64,000 bases of DNA from Chitinophagaceae bacterium (GCA_026415715.1 JAOAGO010000005.1:23138-87137); one strand, 5' to 3'; shown: positions 28,995 through 38,432, counted from the first letter of the stretch. Notes: generated by a model not told the origin, from the letters alone. Numbers and translations: made by a program.

Positions 28995-29589
28995 ATGGAT
29001 AGATTTCGACTTTTTTTTAATTATTTGTCAAAATTTATTCCGATATCAAATCATGAGTTCAATGAAGAGATTGTACCGTACATCCTCCTGCGCACATTTG
29101 ATAAAAAAGAATTTCTTTTAAAGGAGGGGGAAATTGAAAATTATTTCAATTTTATTTTAAAAGGGCTGATTCGGAAATATTATTTATCTGAAAGGAAAAC
29201 ATGAGATAAATACACAAATCTCTTACGAAGGTCATATTATTCAAAGTCAGAAATCTTTTCACAGTCGTACACCATCTGAATATTTTATACAGGCCTTAGA
29301 GCCAAGTTCGGCCGTTTTAATTTCATATCAAAACCTTGAAAAGATTTTTGAAAAATCAAGAAAGATGGAATGGCTGGGACGAATTATTATTACTCCGACT
29401 ATGGTTTTGAAAAACAGATGGCAAATGCAAATGATTAAATTAAGCCCTAGGGAAAGGTTTGTGCAAGCCTTGTCAAAGCATCCTGAATTGTTGCAAAGAG
29501 TACCTCAAAAATATTTAGCTAGTTATCTGAATATTAACCCGGAAACATTCAGTCGTTTCAAGCATTTAATGAAAACAGTTAAAATGTAG
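28995..29589 (+). pseudogene. Crp/Fnr-family regulator with one frameshift
   Basis: Two overlapping-in-sense frames encode the two parts of one Crp/Fnr-like regulator: residues from 28995 (cyclic-nucleotide-binding fold, with FDKKEFLLKEGEIENYFNFILKGLIRKYY) stop at 29204, and a +1-frame continuation KGKHEINTQISYEGHI... runs to 29589 with a helix-turn-helix end LASYLNINPETFSRFK. Skipping one A in the AAAGGAAAA stretch near 29193 joins them into about 197 residues, the normal family length. As the sequence stands the protein is truncated. It may be a decayed gene or a sequencing error; nothing else in it is damaged. It sits beside IDH and convergent with the ZIP gene. Confidence 0.8.
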
Positions 29590-29599
29590 AATAATTATT

Positions 29600-30424
29600 T
29601 TACCCTAATGCCACATCCAGACACATCATGACAATGAAACCTGCGATAAATCCGAGTACTGACCGGTCGGTATACATATCTCTTTGTGTTTCGGGAATAA
29701 CTTCTTCAACCACAACAAAAATCATGGCTCCGGCCGCAAATGCCAGTGCAAAGGGAAGAATGGGTTGAATGTACATAACAGCCAGAGCGCCGATGACTCC
29801 GGCTACGGGTTCAATAATGGCAGACAACTGCCCGTACCAGAAACATCGAAAGCGGGAAACACCATGTCGCCTGAGAGGCATAGCTACGGCCACTCCTTCA
29901 GGAAAATTTTGTATTCCGATTCCGATAGCCAGCGCAATAGCGGAAGCAAAAGAAGCCTCTTCTATACCTAAGGCCGCCGCGCCAAATAATACTCCCACGG
30001 CAAGGCCTTCCGGTAAATTATGCAGTGTGATTGCCAAAATCAGCAACGTGGTTCTGTGTAGCTTTGATTTCAGCCCCTCGCTTTCTTCAATACCGAAATT
30101 GATATGAAGATGGGGCATGAATTTATCTAAGGCATAGATAAAAAGACTTCCTGTTAAAAAACCAATAACGGCAGGCATCCAGCTCAGGCCGGGATATAAT
30201 TTTTCTGACATTTCAATAGCAGGATTGAGTAACGACCAGAAACTGGCAGCAACCATAACTCCTCCGGTAAAACCCAGCATCGGGTCAAGTACTCCGCGGT
30301 TAAGGGTTTTGAAAAAAAAGACAAAAGAGGCTCCCAGGGCAGTCAAAAACCATGTGAATGTTGTAGCCAGTAAGGCCGACCATACCGGGCCGATTTTTAC
30401 AAAAAACTGCTCTATGATTTCCAT
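29600..30424 (-). CDS. ZIP family metal transporter
   Basis: A 274-aa eight-helix membrane protein that moves divalent metals (Zn, Mn or Fe) into the cytoplasm. Helices IV and V carry the metal-site motifs HNLPEGLAVG (about 135) and QNFPEGVAVAMPL (about 172), the hallmark of the ZIP/ZupT family. A His/acidic loop HLHINFGIEESEG precedes helix IV. It lies 11 bp after the DtxR/MntR-type regulator gene and is probably co-transcribed with it. The metal is therefore probably Mn or Fe rather than Zn, though this is inference. Confidence 0.92.
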   Translation of the reverse strand: MEIIEQFFVKIGPVWSALLATTFTWFLTALGASFVFFFKTLNRGVLDPMLGFTGGVMVAASFWSLLNPAIEMSEKLYPGLSWMPAVIGFLTGSLFIYALDKFMPHLHINFGIEESEGLKSKLHRTTLLILAITLHNLPEGLAVGVLFGAAALGIEEASFASAIALAIGIGIQNFPEGVAVAMPLRRHGVSRFRCFWYGQLSAIIEPVAGVIGALAVMYIQPILPFALAFAAGAMIFVVVEEVIPETQRDMYTDRSVLGFIAGFIVMMCLDVALG

Positions 30425-30435
30425 AGTTTCTGATT

Positions 30436-31095
30436 TTATGTCACAACAACAAATATTTGTTCCGCAATTGTTTTACTTAAGTTAATACTTCGTTGGCGGT
30501 TTATTCTTACATCAAGCGATTCGTCAAAAGCATTACGTTTTAAAATTTCAATCGGCGTTCCGATTTTCATGTTTCGCTGGCGCAGCATTTCCAGCAGGGA
30601 AAAACTCTGGTTTGTCACCCGGCTGATAAGTGCAGAGGTATTTTCAGGCAGTTCTGTCAGACAGATAACATCTGCGGTTGCCAACTGTCCGTCTTTGTCT
30701 GGTATAGGATCGCCGTGCGGATCCAGTCGGGGAAAACCTAAAAAAGCATCCAGCCGGTCAATGAGTTTTTTGTGACGAACGTGTTCTAACTCTTCGGCCA
30801 GTTCATGCACTTCTTCCCAACTGAAACGTAATTTTTCTGCCAGGAAATATTCCCATAAACGGTGGCGTCGGATAATCCCTAATGCCGCTTTGTTGCCTTC
30901 CTGAGTTAAACGAAAGCCTCTGTAAGGCTGATAATGTAAAAGTTTTTTCGATTTTAATTTTTTTGTCATTTCCGTTACGGAAGCGGGTTTGGTTTTTAAT
31001 GCTTTAGCCAAGGACGTTGTAGAGACCAGGCCCGACTGGTCCTGCAAGTGATATATGACTTTAAGGTAATTTTCTTCGCTGACAGAATATTTCAT
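30436..31095 (-). CDS. DtxR/MntR-family metal-dependent repressor
   Basis: A 219-aa regulator. Residues 1-65 form a winged helix (SEENYLKVIYHLQDQSGLVSTTSLAKAL is the classic start), about 65-140 the dimerisation domain with metal ligands in LAEELEHVRHKKLIDRLDAFLGFPRLDPHGDPIP, and the last 75 an SH3-like FeoA domain (LTELPENTSALISRV). When bound to Mn(II) or Fe(II) such proteins repress metal-uptake genes, here most likely the adjoining ZIP transporter and itself. A palindromic CCTAAA-N6-TTTAGG site lies just upstream at 31100-31117. Confidence 0.93.
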   Translation of the reverse strand: MKYSVSEENYLKVIYHLQDQSGLVSTTSLAKALKTKPASVTEMTKKLKSKKLLHYQPYRGFRLTQEGNKAALGIIRRHRLWEYFLAEKLRFSWEEVHELAEELEHVRHKKLIDRLDAFLGFPRLDPHGDPIPDKDGQLATADVICLTELPENTSALISRVTNQSFSLLEMLRQRNMKIGTPIEILKRNAFDESLDVRINRQRSINLSKTIAEQIFVVVT

Positions 31096-31099
31096 ATAA

Positions 31100-31117
31100 C
31101 CTAAATAAAATTTTAGG
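31100..31117. promoter_or_regulatory. Candidate metal-regulator operator CCTAAA-N6-TTTAGG
   Basis: A perfect 6-bp inverted repeat with 6-bp spacer lies between the -7 box (31118-31125) and the start codon (31095) of the DtxR-type repressor gene. DtxR/IdeR/MntR sites commonly contain TTAGG/CCTAA half-sites, so this is a plausible autoregulatory operator that would block transcription from the adjoining promoter. Binding is inferred. Confidence 0.6.
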
Positions 31118-31125
31118 CAAATCTA
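31118..31125 (-). promoter_or_regulatory. -7 box TAGATTTG of the DtxR-ZIP operon
   Basis: An exact TAnnTTTG match on the minus strand, directly adjoining the palindrome at 31100-31117, placing the transcription start within the palindrome. Confidence 0.55.
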
Positions 31126-31205
31126 AAAATCAAACTTGATATTAAAAAAAATCCTTTGGTGAAAAATCAGAAATCTTATACATTCGTTTTCCTTTTATCG
31201 GAATC

Positions 31206-32198
31206 ATGTTTATAAAAAAAATATATTTTTTCTTCGCGTTGCTGTTTTTCTGTTCCTGTCGCGAAAAAAAAACGATATTGCTTTCCGGAGATGTAAAGGT
31301 TACCCGAAATGAATTTATAGAATTCTTTCCGGCAACCGAAATGCCTTTTATTTATTCGGATACGCTTTTGGCTAAAAAGAAAAAGGAAAATGATTCATTA
31401 TTGATCAGTTACAAAGTGTTTACCGATCATGTGCACGACTCAGTTATAACCGGACTGTACGGTAAAAACGCAAACCCCAAAATATATGCTTTGGGAAAAG
31501 CTACCGGACCTAACCAGGAAATTTTACTCTTTGTAAAAACAATTCATAAACAAAAGGATGCGCTCATCCTTTTCGGTTTTAATAAAGATAATTCCTTTTG
31601 TGCCGCTATGCCGGTATTATCCTCACTCAAAGATCCATCAACGTATAAAACGCTGGTGGTTGACAAGCGACTCATCATCACGCTGACCACTTCAAAAAAA
31701 AATGCAGATGGATCGCTGAGTGAGGGAAAAGACGTGTATGCTTTTAATGCCGACAGTAAAATGTTTTATACCGTTATGACAGACCCGCTTGCCGATTTGC
31801 CGGAACAGTTCATTAATCCGATTGATACCTTTCCGGCCACACAAAAATGGACGGGGGACTACGGGCCCGATAAGAAAAATCTGATCTCAATACGAAACGG
31901 ACGTAGCCGGGAAGAAATCACTTTTTTTATTCACCTGGAAAAAGACGACGGCCAATGCAACTCGGAATTAAAAGGCGAAGCTCGTTTTACATCAGCCAAC
32001 ACAGCCGAATATCATCGTGACGGCGATCCCTGTAAACTTCGTTTTCGTTTTACTTCCTCTTCCGTTCAATTGGAAGAAATGGAAGGATGCGGTTCCTATC
32101 GTCATTTACATTGTACGCTTAACGGTATTTATCCAAGGAAAAAAATTTCAAAACCGAATACCTCAAAACCTGTTGCACCCAAAACTTCAAAAAAGTAA
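31206..32198 (+). CDS. Lipoprotein of unknown function
   Basis: A 330-aa predicted lipoprotein (signal peptide with lipobox FCSC, acylated Cys at about residue 18). The mature protein is moderately charged with a basic C-terminal tail rich in Lys/Pro. Its Cys residues occur in pairs (DGQCNSEL, DGDPCKLRF, EGCGSYRHLHC), so disulfides are likely in the periplasm. I recognise no family. It precedes the alpha-glucan phosphorylase gene by about 100 bp in the same direction and may be on the same transcript. Confidence 0.68.
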   Translation: MFIKKIYFFFALLFFCSCREKKTILLSGDVKVTRNEFIEFFPATEMPFIYSDTLLAKKKKENDSLLISYKVFTDHVHDSVITGLYGKNANPKIYALGKATGPNQEILLFVKTIHKQKDALILFGFNKDNSFCAAMPVLSSLKDPSTYKTLVVDKRLIITLTTSKKNADGSLSEGKDVYAFNADSKMFYTVMTDPLADLPEQFINPIDTFPATQKWTGDYGPDKKNLISIRNGRSREEITFFIHLEKDDGQCNSELKGEARFTSANTAEYHRDGDPCKLRFRFTSSSVQLEEMEGCGSYRHLHCTLNGIYPRKKISKPNTSKPVAPKTSKK

Positions 32199-32299
32199 AC
32201 GTTTGTATGTAAAAATTTTTTGCTGCAGTTTCCAATCTTCAAATTCCGCTAAATCCGCTTTTTGCTTTTAATTTGCAAAATTTGTGTAAACCATACACT

Positions 32300-33973
32300 A
32301 TGAATTTTAAAAATTTTTCAGTTCCCTATCCGGTGCAGGAAAAGTATTCCCGTAAGGTAGCTTATTTTTCCATGGAATTCGCCATTCATCAGCCCTTAAA
32401 AATTTACAGTGGCGGGTTAGGATTTCTGGCAGGATCTCATTTACGCAGCGCCTACGAACTGGGACAAAATCTGATAGGTGTAGGCATTTTATGGAAATAC
32501 GGATATTATGATCAGGAAAGAAATCATGATCAGACACTGGAAGTAACCTGGAATGAAAAATGGTACAGCTTTCTGGAAGATACCGGTATCACATTTCAGA
32601 TTATCATACACGACCATCCTGTATGGGTTAAAGCATGGTATCTGAATCCTGAAACATTTAAGACGGCTCCTCTCTTTCTTTTATCTACCGATGTGCCGGA
32701 AAACGATTATGTTTCACAAACCATTACCCACCGCTTGTATGATGCCAACGTGGCTACCAAGCTGGCACAGTTTATCCTTTTGGGGGTAGGTGGCGCTAAA
32801 CTGATTGAAGAAATCGGTTTCTCGCCTGATATTTATCATCTGAACGAAGCGCATGGCATTTCGGCTGCTTTTTATTTGTATAAAAAATGGAATCAGCAGC
32901 TCAGCGAACTGAAAAAAAGATTAATATTTACCACACATACACCCGAAGAGGCCGGTAATGAAAAACATGATATTTATCTGTGCCATAAAATGAGTTATTT
33001 CTGCGGTCTGAGCGTAGAGGAAGTTAAAAAATTATACCAGCACGACAGCGACCAGTTTAATCATTCGTTAGCGGCGCTTCGTTTTGCGGGCCTTGCGAAC
33101 GGCGTTTCCCGTTTACACGGCGAAGTAGCCCGAAATATGTGGGGGAAATTCGAAAATATTTGTCCTATTATTTCCATTACCAACTCCCAAAACTGGAAAT
33201 ACTGGGCCGATAAAAAGCTCTACCAATATATGGAAACAGGCGACTACGCCGCCTTCGATGACAGAAAGCGATATCTGAAGAGCAGAACCTTTGAAATTGT
33301 GGCAGACCAGACCGGAAAATTGTTTGATCCTTCAGTTTTTACTATTGTCTGGGCCCGACGTTTTGCCGGATATAAAAGAGCTACTCTTTTAACTCAAAAT
33401 GAAGAGCGGTTTGATGCCCTGTTGAACAATTCAAAATATCCGGTGCAAATCATCTGGGCCGGCAAACCCTATCCGGTTGATCATCCGGCCATCAGCGAAT
33501 TTAACATGCTGGTACATCTGAGCAGAAAATACAAAAACATGGCCGTGCTGACGGGATATGAACTTGCTTTATCAAAACGACTGAAAGAGGCAGCCGATTT
33601 ATGGTTGAACACTCCCCGCGTACCTCGGGAGGCTTCAGGTACAAGCGGGATGACAGCCGCCATGAACGGCGCTGTGAATTTTTCAACTTACGATGGCTGG
33701 ATACCGGAATTTGTTCGTCACGGAGTGAATGGTTTTCGTGTGCCTCCGCCCGGAAACGGAAAAGAATATACCACCATGGCCGTTCACGAACAGGATGAAT
33801 ACGATTTGGAAAAAATTTATGACATCCTAGAAAAGGAAATTCTACCGTTGTATTATGAAAATTACAATGCCTGGCGTGAAATTATCATAAACGGAATGAG
33901 GGATGTGCGCTTTCAATTTGACAGTAACAGAATGGCAGATGAATATTACTCACTGCTATATAACCGGCTTTAG
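32300..33973 (+). CDS. Alpha-glucan phosphorylase family protein (GT35, short form) without PLP lysine
   Basis: A 557-aa protein with the GT35 layout: KVAYFSMEFAIHQPLKIYSGGLGFLAGSH at the N-terminus, HLNEAHGISAAFYLYKKW, and ARRFAGYKRATLL in the C-domain. The family cleaves alpha-1,4-glucan with phosphate, using PLP held by a lysine in an EASGT[GS][NG]MK-type motif. Here that motif reads EASGTSGMTAAMNGAV with Thr (residue 452) in place of Lys. The start is taken as the ATG at 32300; an in-frame TTG at 32273 gives a less likely N-terminus. It may have lost PLP dependence or the role of phosphorylase. It neighbours a GH13 enzyme two genes on, which fits glucan metabolism. Confidence 0.88.
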   Translation: MNFKNFSVPYPVQEKYSRKVAYFSMEFAIHQPLKIYSGGLGFLAGSHLRSAYELGQNLIGVGILWKYGYYDQERNHDQTLEVTWNEKWYSFLEDTGITFQIIIHDHPVWVKAWYLNPETFKTAPLFLLSTDVPENDYVSQTITHRLYDANVATKLAQFILLGVGGAKLIEEIGFSPDIYHLNEAHGISAAFYLYKKWNQQLSELKKRLIFTTHTPEEAGNEKHDIYLCHKMSYFCGLSVEEVKKLYQHDSDQFNHSLAALRFAGLANGVSRLHGEVARNMWGKFENICPIISITNSQNWKYWADKKLYQYMETGDYAAFDDRKRYLKSRTFEIVADQTGKLFDPSVFTIVWARRFAGYKRATLLTQNEERFDALLNNSKYPVQIIWAGKPYPVDHPAISEFNMLVHLSRKYKNMAVLTGYELALSKRLKEAADLWLNTPRVPREASGTSGMTAAMNGAVNFSTYDGWIPEFVRHGVNGFRVPPPGNGKEYTTMAVHEQDEYDLEKIYDILEKEILPLYYENYNAWREIIINGMRDVRFQFDSNRMADEYYSLLYNRL

Positions 33974-33991
33974 CGGGGCCCTGCATTATTT

Positions 33992-35212
33992 TCAGAGAAA
34001 AGATGGCAGCAATTCTTCGGTTTTCTTGTTTTCTGGAATCAGGCCAACGATTTTTTCTATCACACGTTCAACCAGCGCATCCGGACAGGAAGCCCCGCTG
34101 GTCATTAATACCTTTAGCGGCCGGCCGGGTGGCAGCCAGTTTTCCGAAACCACTTCTTTTTTTTGTGTCAAATCAAAATGACGGATGCTTTCCGGTGAAA
34201 TGATACAATTCTCGTCACTGATGAAATAAGTAGGCAATTTATCCTTACACAGCGCTACCAGATGTGAGGTATTGGATGAATTATATCCGCCGACTACAAT
34301 GGCCAGATGAGCCGGAATATTCAGCATTTCCTGCACAGCTGTCTGATTGTCTAGCGTGGCATAACATAAAGTGTCTCTTGTATCGGCAAAGCAATCTTCG
34401 GTTTTTTCGGGACGGAAAGTTTCCAGCATCACCTGTTTCAGATAATCGGCAATCGCCTGGGTGTCGCTGGCCAGCATGGTGGTTTGATTGACGACGCCGA
34501 TTCTGCGCAGGTCTTTTTCCGGATCAAATCCCGGCGAATATCTTTCCTTGAACTCCTCATAAAATAAGGAAAGCGGCTTTTCTTTTTTTATGTATGCAGC
34601 TAACATTAGGGCTTCGTTCATATCGCGAATCACAAGGCTGGGCGCAAAGGCTGAAGCGTGAGAAAATGTTGCCCTCGTCTCTTCATGATAAGGTTTTCCG
34701 TGAATAATGATGGTATAATTTTTTTGTGCAATGGACTGGCTGCGGTTCCACACTTTTTCCACAAAGGGACAAGTGGTATCGTATTTTTCAACAGCTATGC
34801 CCAGTTGTTTCAGCTTCTGTTCCGTTTCCAGTGTTGTGCCAAATGCGGGAATCATCACAATATCATCTGCCGTAAGCTCATCAAACGGAATCAAAGGATG
34901 ACCTGCGGTATCCTGTAAGAATCGTACGCCGTGACGTTTGAGATCCTCATTTACATGCGGATTATGTATCATCTCGCTTAACAGAAAAATTCGTTTGCCG
35001 GGATTTTCAGAAACGGTTTTAAAGGCAATTTCAATGGCATTTTCTACTCCGTAACAAAATCCGAAATGACGGGCCAGATAAATCTGAATGTTTCCGAAAT
35101 CCAGCCGTGTAGGCGTGAAATCCTTCTTCATCCGGTCAGCTTCTCTGCGTTTTTTTTTAATGGCCGAAATCAGAGGACTTCTGTAAATGATAGGAATATC
35201 AAAAGACTTCAT
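33992..35212 (-). CDS. ispH: 4-hydroxy-3-methylbut-2-enyl diphosphate reductase (IspH/LytB), long form
   Basis: A 406-aa iron-sulfur enzyme making IPP and DMAPP in the last step of the MEP isoprenoid pathway. The three cluster cysteines are visible: GFCYGVENA (about residue 53), TTCPFVEKVW (about 148) and TSGASCPDALVE (about 376). Length and IHNPHVNEDLKRHGVRF resemble the long plant/cyanobacteria-type enzyme rather than the roughly 310-residue E. coli form. The N-terminal 30 residues are basic and possibly not translated; a start nearer DRMKK (residue 28) is possible. It is divergent from the GH13 gene. Confidence 0.95.
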   Translation of the reverse strand: MKSFDIPIIYRSPLISAIKKKRREADRMKKDFTPTRLDFGNIQIYLARHFGFCYGVENAIEIAFKTVSENPGKRIFLLSEMIHNPHVNEDLKRHGVRFLQDTAGHPLIPFDELTADDIVMIPAFGTTLETEQKLKQLGIAVEKYDTTCPFVEKVWNRSQSIAQKNYTIIIHGKPYHEETRATFSHASAFAPSLVIRDMNEALMLAAYIKKEKPLSLFYEEFKERYSPGFDPEKDLRRIGVVNQTTMLASDTQAIADYLKQVMLETFRPEKTEDCFADTRDTLCYATLDNQTAVQEMLNIPAHLAIVVGGYNSSNTSHLVALCKDKLPTYFISDENCIISPESIRHFDLTQKKEVVSENWLPPGRPLKVLMTSGASCPDALVERVIEKIVGLIPENKKTEELLPSFL

Positions 35213-35318
35213 AATACAAAATTACAAACAAAGACACTGTCATTCCGGAAAAATCATAAGCCATTTCCGTTCTCCGGACAGAGAGTTGTATATCTTTACC
35301 ACGTAAAAAAAGCACCTC

Positions 35319-36716
35319 ATGCGTACACTTGGGATAATAACCGCTGTCTGCATGCTTTTGTTTTCCTGTAAACTCATGAAAAAAAACAATCCTGATAATT
35401 CCCGAACTATGACTCAGCAATTTGCCGGAAAAAAAACTCCGCTTTGGGTGTACTCTACAAATATTTATGAAGTAAACGTTCGCCAATACACTCCCGAAGG
35501 TACATTTCAGGCTTTTGCAGCCGAATTACCGCGGCTGAAAGAGATGGGTGTGGAAACTCTGTGGTTTATGCCGATAACACCCATTGCACAAAAAAAGCGC
35601 AAAGGGGTACTAGGCAGTTATTATGCCTGTTCGGATTACACCGCCGTAAATCCCGAATTCGGCACGTTGGATGATTTCAAAGCACTGGTCAGGAAAGCGC
35701 ATGATTTGAAAATGAAAGTGATTCTGGACTGGGTAGCAAACCATACCGGCTGGGATCATCGCTGGACGGTTGAGCATCCCGATTATTACCTGAAAGACAG
35801 CTCTACAAATGATTTCAAAATTGCATCCGGAATGGATGACATTATTGAACTGGATTACGGAAATCCTCAGCTTCGTCGGGCCATGATAGATGCCATGGCT
35901 TTCTGGGTTCGTGAATGCGATATTGACGGATTCCGATGTGATCTGGCCTTTTGGGTAGAGTTGGATTTCTGGAAACAAGCCAGAGCAGAATTGGATGCCC
36001 TGAAGCCATTATTCTGGTTTGGTGAATATGATGAGGCAAACCATCCTGAATATAACGAAGTGTTTGATGCATCTTATACATGGACCTGGATGCATGCTTC
36101 CAAAGATTTTTACCAGAAAAAACAAACGGTAGATTCTCTGTTGCCGATTTTGCAGAAATATCAGGAAAAACAACCGGGAGTGCTGAAAGTGTGGTTTACC
36201 ACCAATCACGACGAAAACAGCTGGAATGGCACGGAATATGAAAAATACGGGGATATGGCCAGGGCTTTGGCCGTATTTACCTGTACCTGGAACGGGATAC
36301 CTTTAATCTACTCAGGCCAGGAGCTTCCGAATACAAAAAGACTTCGGTTTTTTGAAAAAGATACAATTCCGTGGACAGGCACTTATGCACTTCATGACTT
36401 TTATAAAACCTTACTGCAGCTCAGAAAAAATAACCCGGCCCTGTCCGCCTCCGAAAAGGATGATGCTATTATGCTTTTGCAAACAACCGAGCCTTCACGC
36501 ATTTTGGCATACCTTAGAAAAAAAGAGCAGCACGAAATTCTGGTTATATTGCATCTTTCTTCACAAAAAAATCTGCGATTTGAGCTGAACGATGAGCGGA
36601 TTCGGGGAAAGTTTAAAAATGTTTTTTCCAGGGCGCTGAATGATTTTGATGCGGGAAAATATTTCGAAATGCAACCCTGGGAATTTCTGGTTTATGAAAA
36701 GGAACTAAACCAGTAA
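35319..36716 (+). CDS. Lipid-anchored GH13 alpha-amylase family enzyme
   Basis: A 465-aa glycoside hydrolase with a lipoprotein signal (LLFSC, Cys about residue 17), so it is envelope-bound. All four GH13 regions are present: DWVANHTG (region I), GFRCDLAFW with the nucleophile Asp (region II, about residue 209), WFGEYDE with the acid/base Glu (region III) and TTNHDEN (region IV). The LWVYSTNIYEVNVRQYTPEGTF start and the C-terminal beta-domain are normal. It probably cleaves alpha-1,4-glucan or maltodextrin. It is a single gene with a bidirectional terminator downstream. Confidence 0.93.
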   Translation: MRTLGIITAVCMLLFSCKLMKKNNPDNSRTMTQQFAGKKTPLWVYSTNIYEVNVRQYTPEGTFQAFAAELPRLKEMGVETLWFMPITPIAQKKRKGVLGSYYACSDYTAVNPEFGTLDDFKALVRKAHDLKMKVILDWVANHTGWDHRWTVEHPDYYLKDSSTNDFKIASGMDDIIELDYGNPQLRRAMIDAMAFWVRECDIDGFRCDLAFWVELDFWKQARAELDALKPLFWFGEYDEANHPEYNEVFDASYTWTWMHASKDFYQKKQTVDSLLPILQKYQEKQPGVLKVWFTTNHDENSWNGTEYEKYGDMARALAVFTCTWNGIPLIYSGQELPNTKRLRFFEKDTIPWTGTYALHDFYKTLLQLRKNNPALSASEKDDAIMLLQTTEPSRILAYLRKKEQHEILVILHLSSQKNLRFELNDERIRGKFKNVFSRALNDFDAGKYFEMQPWEFLVYEKELNQ

Positions 36717-36837
36717 TCTGCTGAAGAAATAAATTACAGCTCAGGTAAGTAAGTATTAAAATGAAGCCCCTTTATTTACCTGCTTTGTTTCTTTTGTTTG
36801 CAATGTTTTCAGGCTCTTGAGTAAGAGTCATTACCTA

Positions 36838-36866
36838 AAAAAAGCCGTCACAAAAGGACGGCTTTT
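36838..36866. terminator. Bidirectional intrinsic terminator
   Basis: AAAGCCGTC and GACGGCTTT form a nine-base stem with a seven-base loop, flanked by A-runs and T-runs on both sides. It lies between the GH13 gene and the convergent HtrA gene and can end transcripts of both. Confidence 0.88.
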
Positions 36867-36896
36867 CTGCATATCTTTTATAACTAAAATGAGTTC

Positions 36897-38432
36897 TTAC
36901 GGCTCGTCGTCTTCCAGAATCAGCGGATAGCGGTAAATGGCTCCCGGCGCTTCGGGATATATGCCTTCAAAATATACACTGCTAGGTCTGGCTTTTCTTA
37001 TAGCTTCCGTTAGTTCTTCCACGCTGGAAATTTCATTGTCATTTACGCCGGTAATCACAAATCCTTCCTGCATTCTGGTTTTACTGAAAGCGCCTCCGGA
37101 TTTAATTTTCTTAACCAGCACACCACCTTCAATACCATACTGCTGCGCTTTTTTCTTATCCAGCGTTTCCAGCTCGGCACCAAGAATTTCATTAATCGTA
37201 TTTATAGCCAGTGCATATGTTTTTCCGGCAGATTCTTTTAACGTAACGGTGGTTGTATATTCTTTTTTATTGCGGATATAGGTGACGTTAACCTTATCGC
37301 CCGGTTTCAGACTGGCAATCTGAGCGCTCATTTCCAACCCGCTGCTTACGGGATTGCCGTTCACCTTTGTAATTACATCTCCTTTTTTAATGCCGGCCTG
37401 AGCGGCTGCTCCGCCGGAAGGAACGGCCAGCACATATACGCCCAGCCCGTCAGTTACACCGGCCTGCTTTACGAGTTGTTCATTTTCATTTTCGTTGGAA
37501 GAATAGCTGATGCCGATAAATCCTCTTTTGACATCGCCGTACTGAATGAGGTCATTTACTATTTTTTTGACGATATTAACCGGAATGGCAAACGAATAGC
37601 CGGCATAGGTGCCCGTAGGAGCATATATGGCGGTGTTGATACCCACCAGTTCACCCTCGGTATTAACAAGCGGTCCGCCGCTGTTTCCTTGGTTTACCGC
37701 TGCATCGGTTTGAATAAACGACTCTATGGGCGTACGGCTTTGGCGGGTATTGATGCCCAGGCTTCTGCCTTTGGCGCTTACAATTCCGGCCGTAACGGTG
37801 GTTTCCAGCGTAAGCGGATAGCCGATGGCCAACACCCATTGACCCAGTTTGAGGTTGTCAGAATTACCATAAACCAGAAAAGGAAGATTGGAAGCGTCAA
37901 TTTTCAACACGGCAAGGTCTGTACTCGGGTCTCTTCCTATTACTTTGGCTTTGTAGGTTTTTTTGTTATGAAGCGTTACGGTAATTTCATCGGCGACTCC
38001 CTCGCCACCATCTGATATCACGTGATTGTTGGTGATAATATATCCGTCTTCACTAATAATCACCCCGCTGCCTGAAGCTCTTTGTTCGGGTTGAATACGG
38101 AAGTTGAAGAAGTCTTCTCCGAAGAAACGTTCAAACAAATCGTCAAATTGTTGAAACCGGTTCGGGCTGCTGATTCTTCGGGCCGGAATTTTGGTTTTTA
38201 TATGAACCACTGCCGGCACGGCGGCGTTGGCCGCTTTGGTAAGGTCAACCGGACCGGGATAATCGCTGCCACTATCAAAGAAACCGGCATAATTTACCGG
38301 AGCTTTTCCGTCAGATGTGGTTTGTAAAATAATATCTTTTTTGACAGGAAAGATTTGATGGTAAAGAAAAACACTGGCAACCGCCGTGGCGGCGCTGATA
38401 CCCATGACAGAAAGAATTTGTTTTATTTTCAT
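36897..38432 (-). CDS. degP: HtrA/DegP-type periplasmic serine protease
   Basis: A 511-aa protein with an N-terminal membrane/signal segment (about 8-27), a trypsin-like domain with catalytic His in IITNNHVIS (about 139), Asp in DPSTDLAVLKI (about 169) and Ser in QGNSGGPLVN (about 245), followed by two PDZ domains (about 300-390 and 410-500). It acts as periplasmic chaperone-protease for misfolded envelope proteins. All catalytic residues are intact and length fits the DegP/DegQ family. Transcribed convergently with the GH13 gene. Confidence 0.95.
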   Translation of the reverse strand: MKIKQILSVMGISAATAVASVFLYHQIFPVKKDIILQTTSDGKAPVNYAGFFDSGSDYPGPVDLTKAANAAVPAVVHIKTKIPARRISSPNRFQQFDDLFERFFGEDFFNFRIQPEQRASGSGVIISEDGYIITNNHVISDGGEGVADEITVTLHNKKTYKAKVIGRDPSTDLAVLKIDASNLPFLVYGNSDNLKLGQWVLAIGYPLTLETTVTAGIVSAKGRSLGINTRQSRTPIESFIQTDAAVNQGNSGGPLVNTEGELVGINTAIYAPTGTYAGYSFAIPVNIVKKIVNDLIQYGDVKRGFIGISYSSNENENEQLVKQAGVTDGLGVYVLAVPSGGAAAQAGIKKGDVITKVNGNPVSSGLEMSAQIASLKPGDKVNVTYIRNKKEYTTTVTLKESAGKTYALAINTINEILGAELETLDKKKAQQYGIEGGVLVKKIKSGGAFSKTRMQEGFVITGVNDNEISSVEELTEAIRKARPSSVYFEGIYPEAPGAIYRYPLILEDDEP

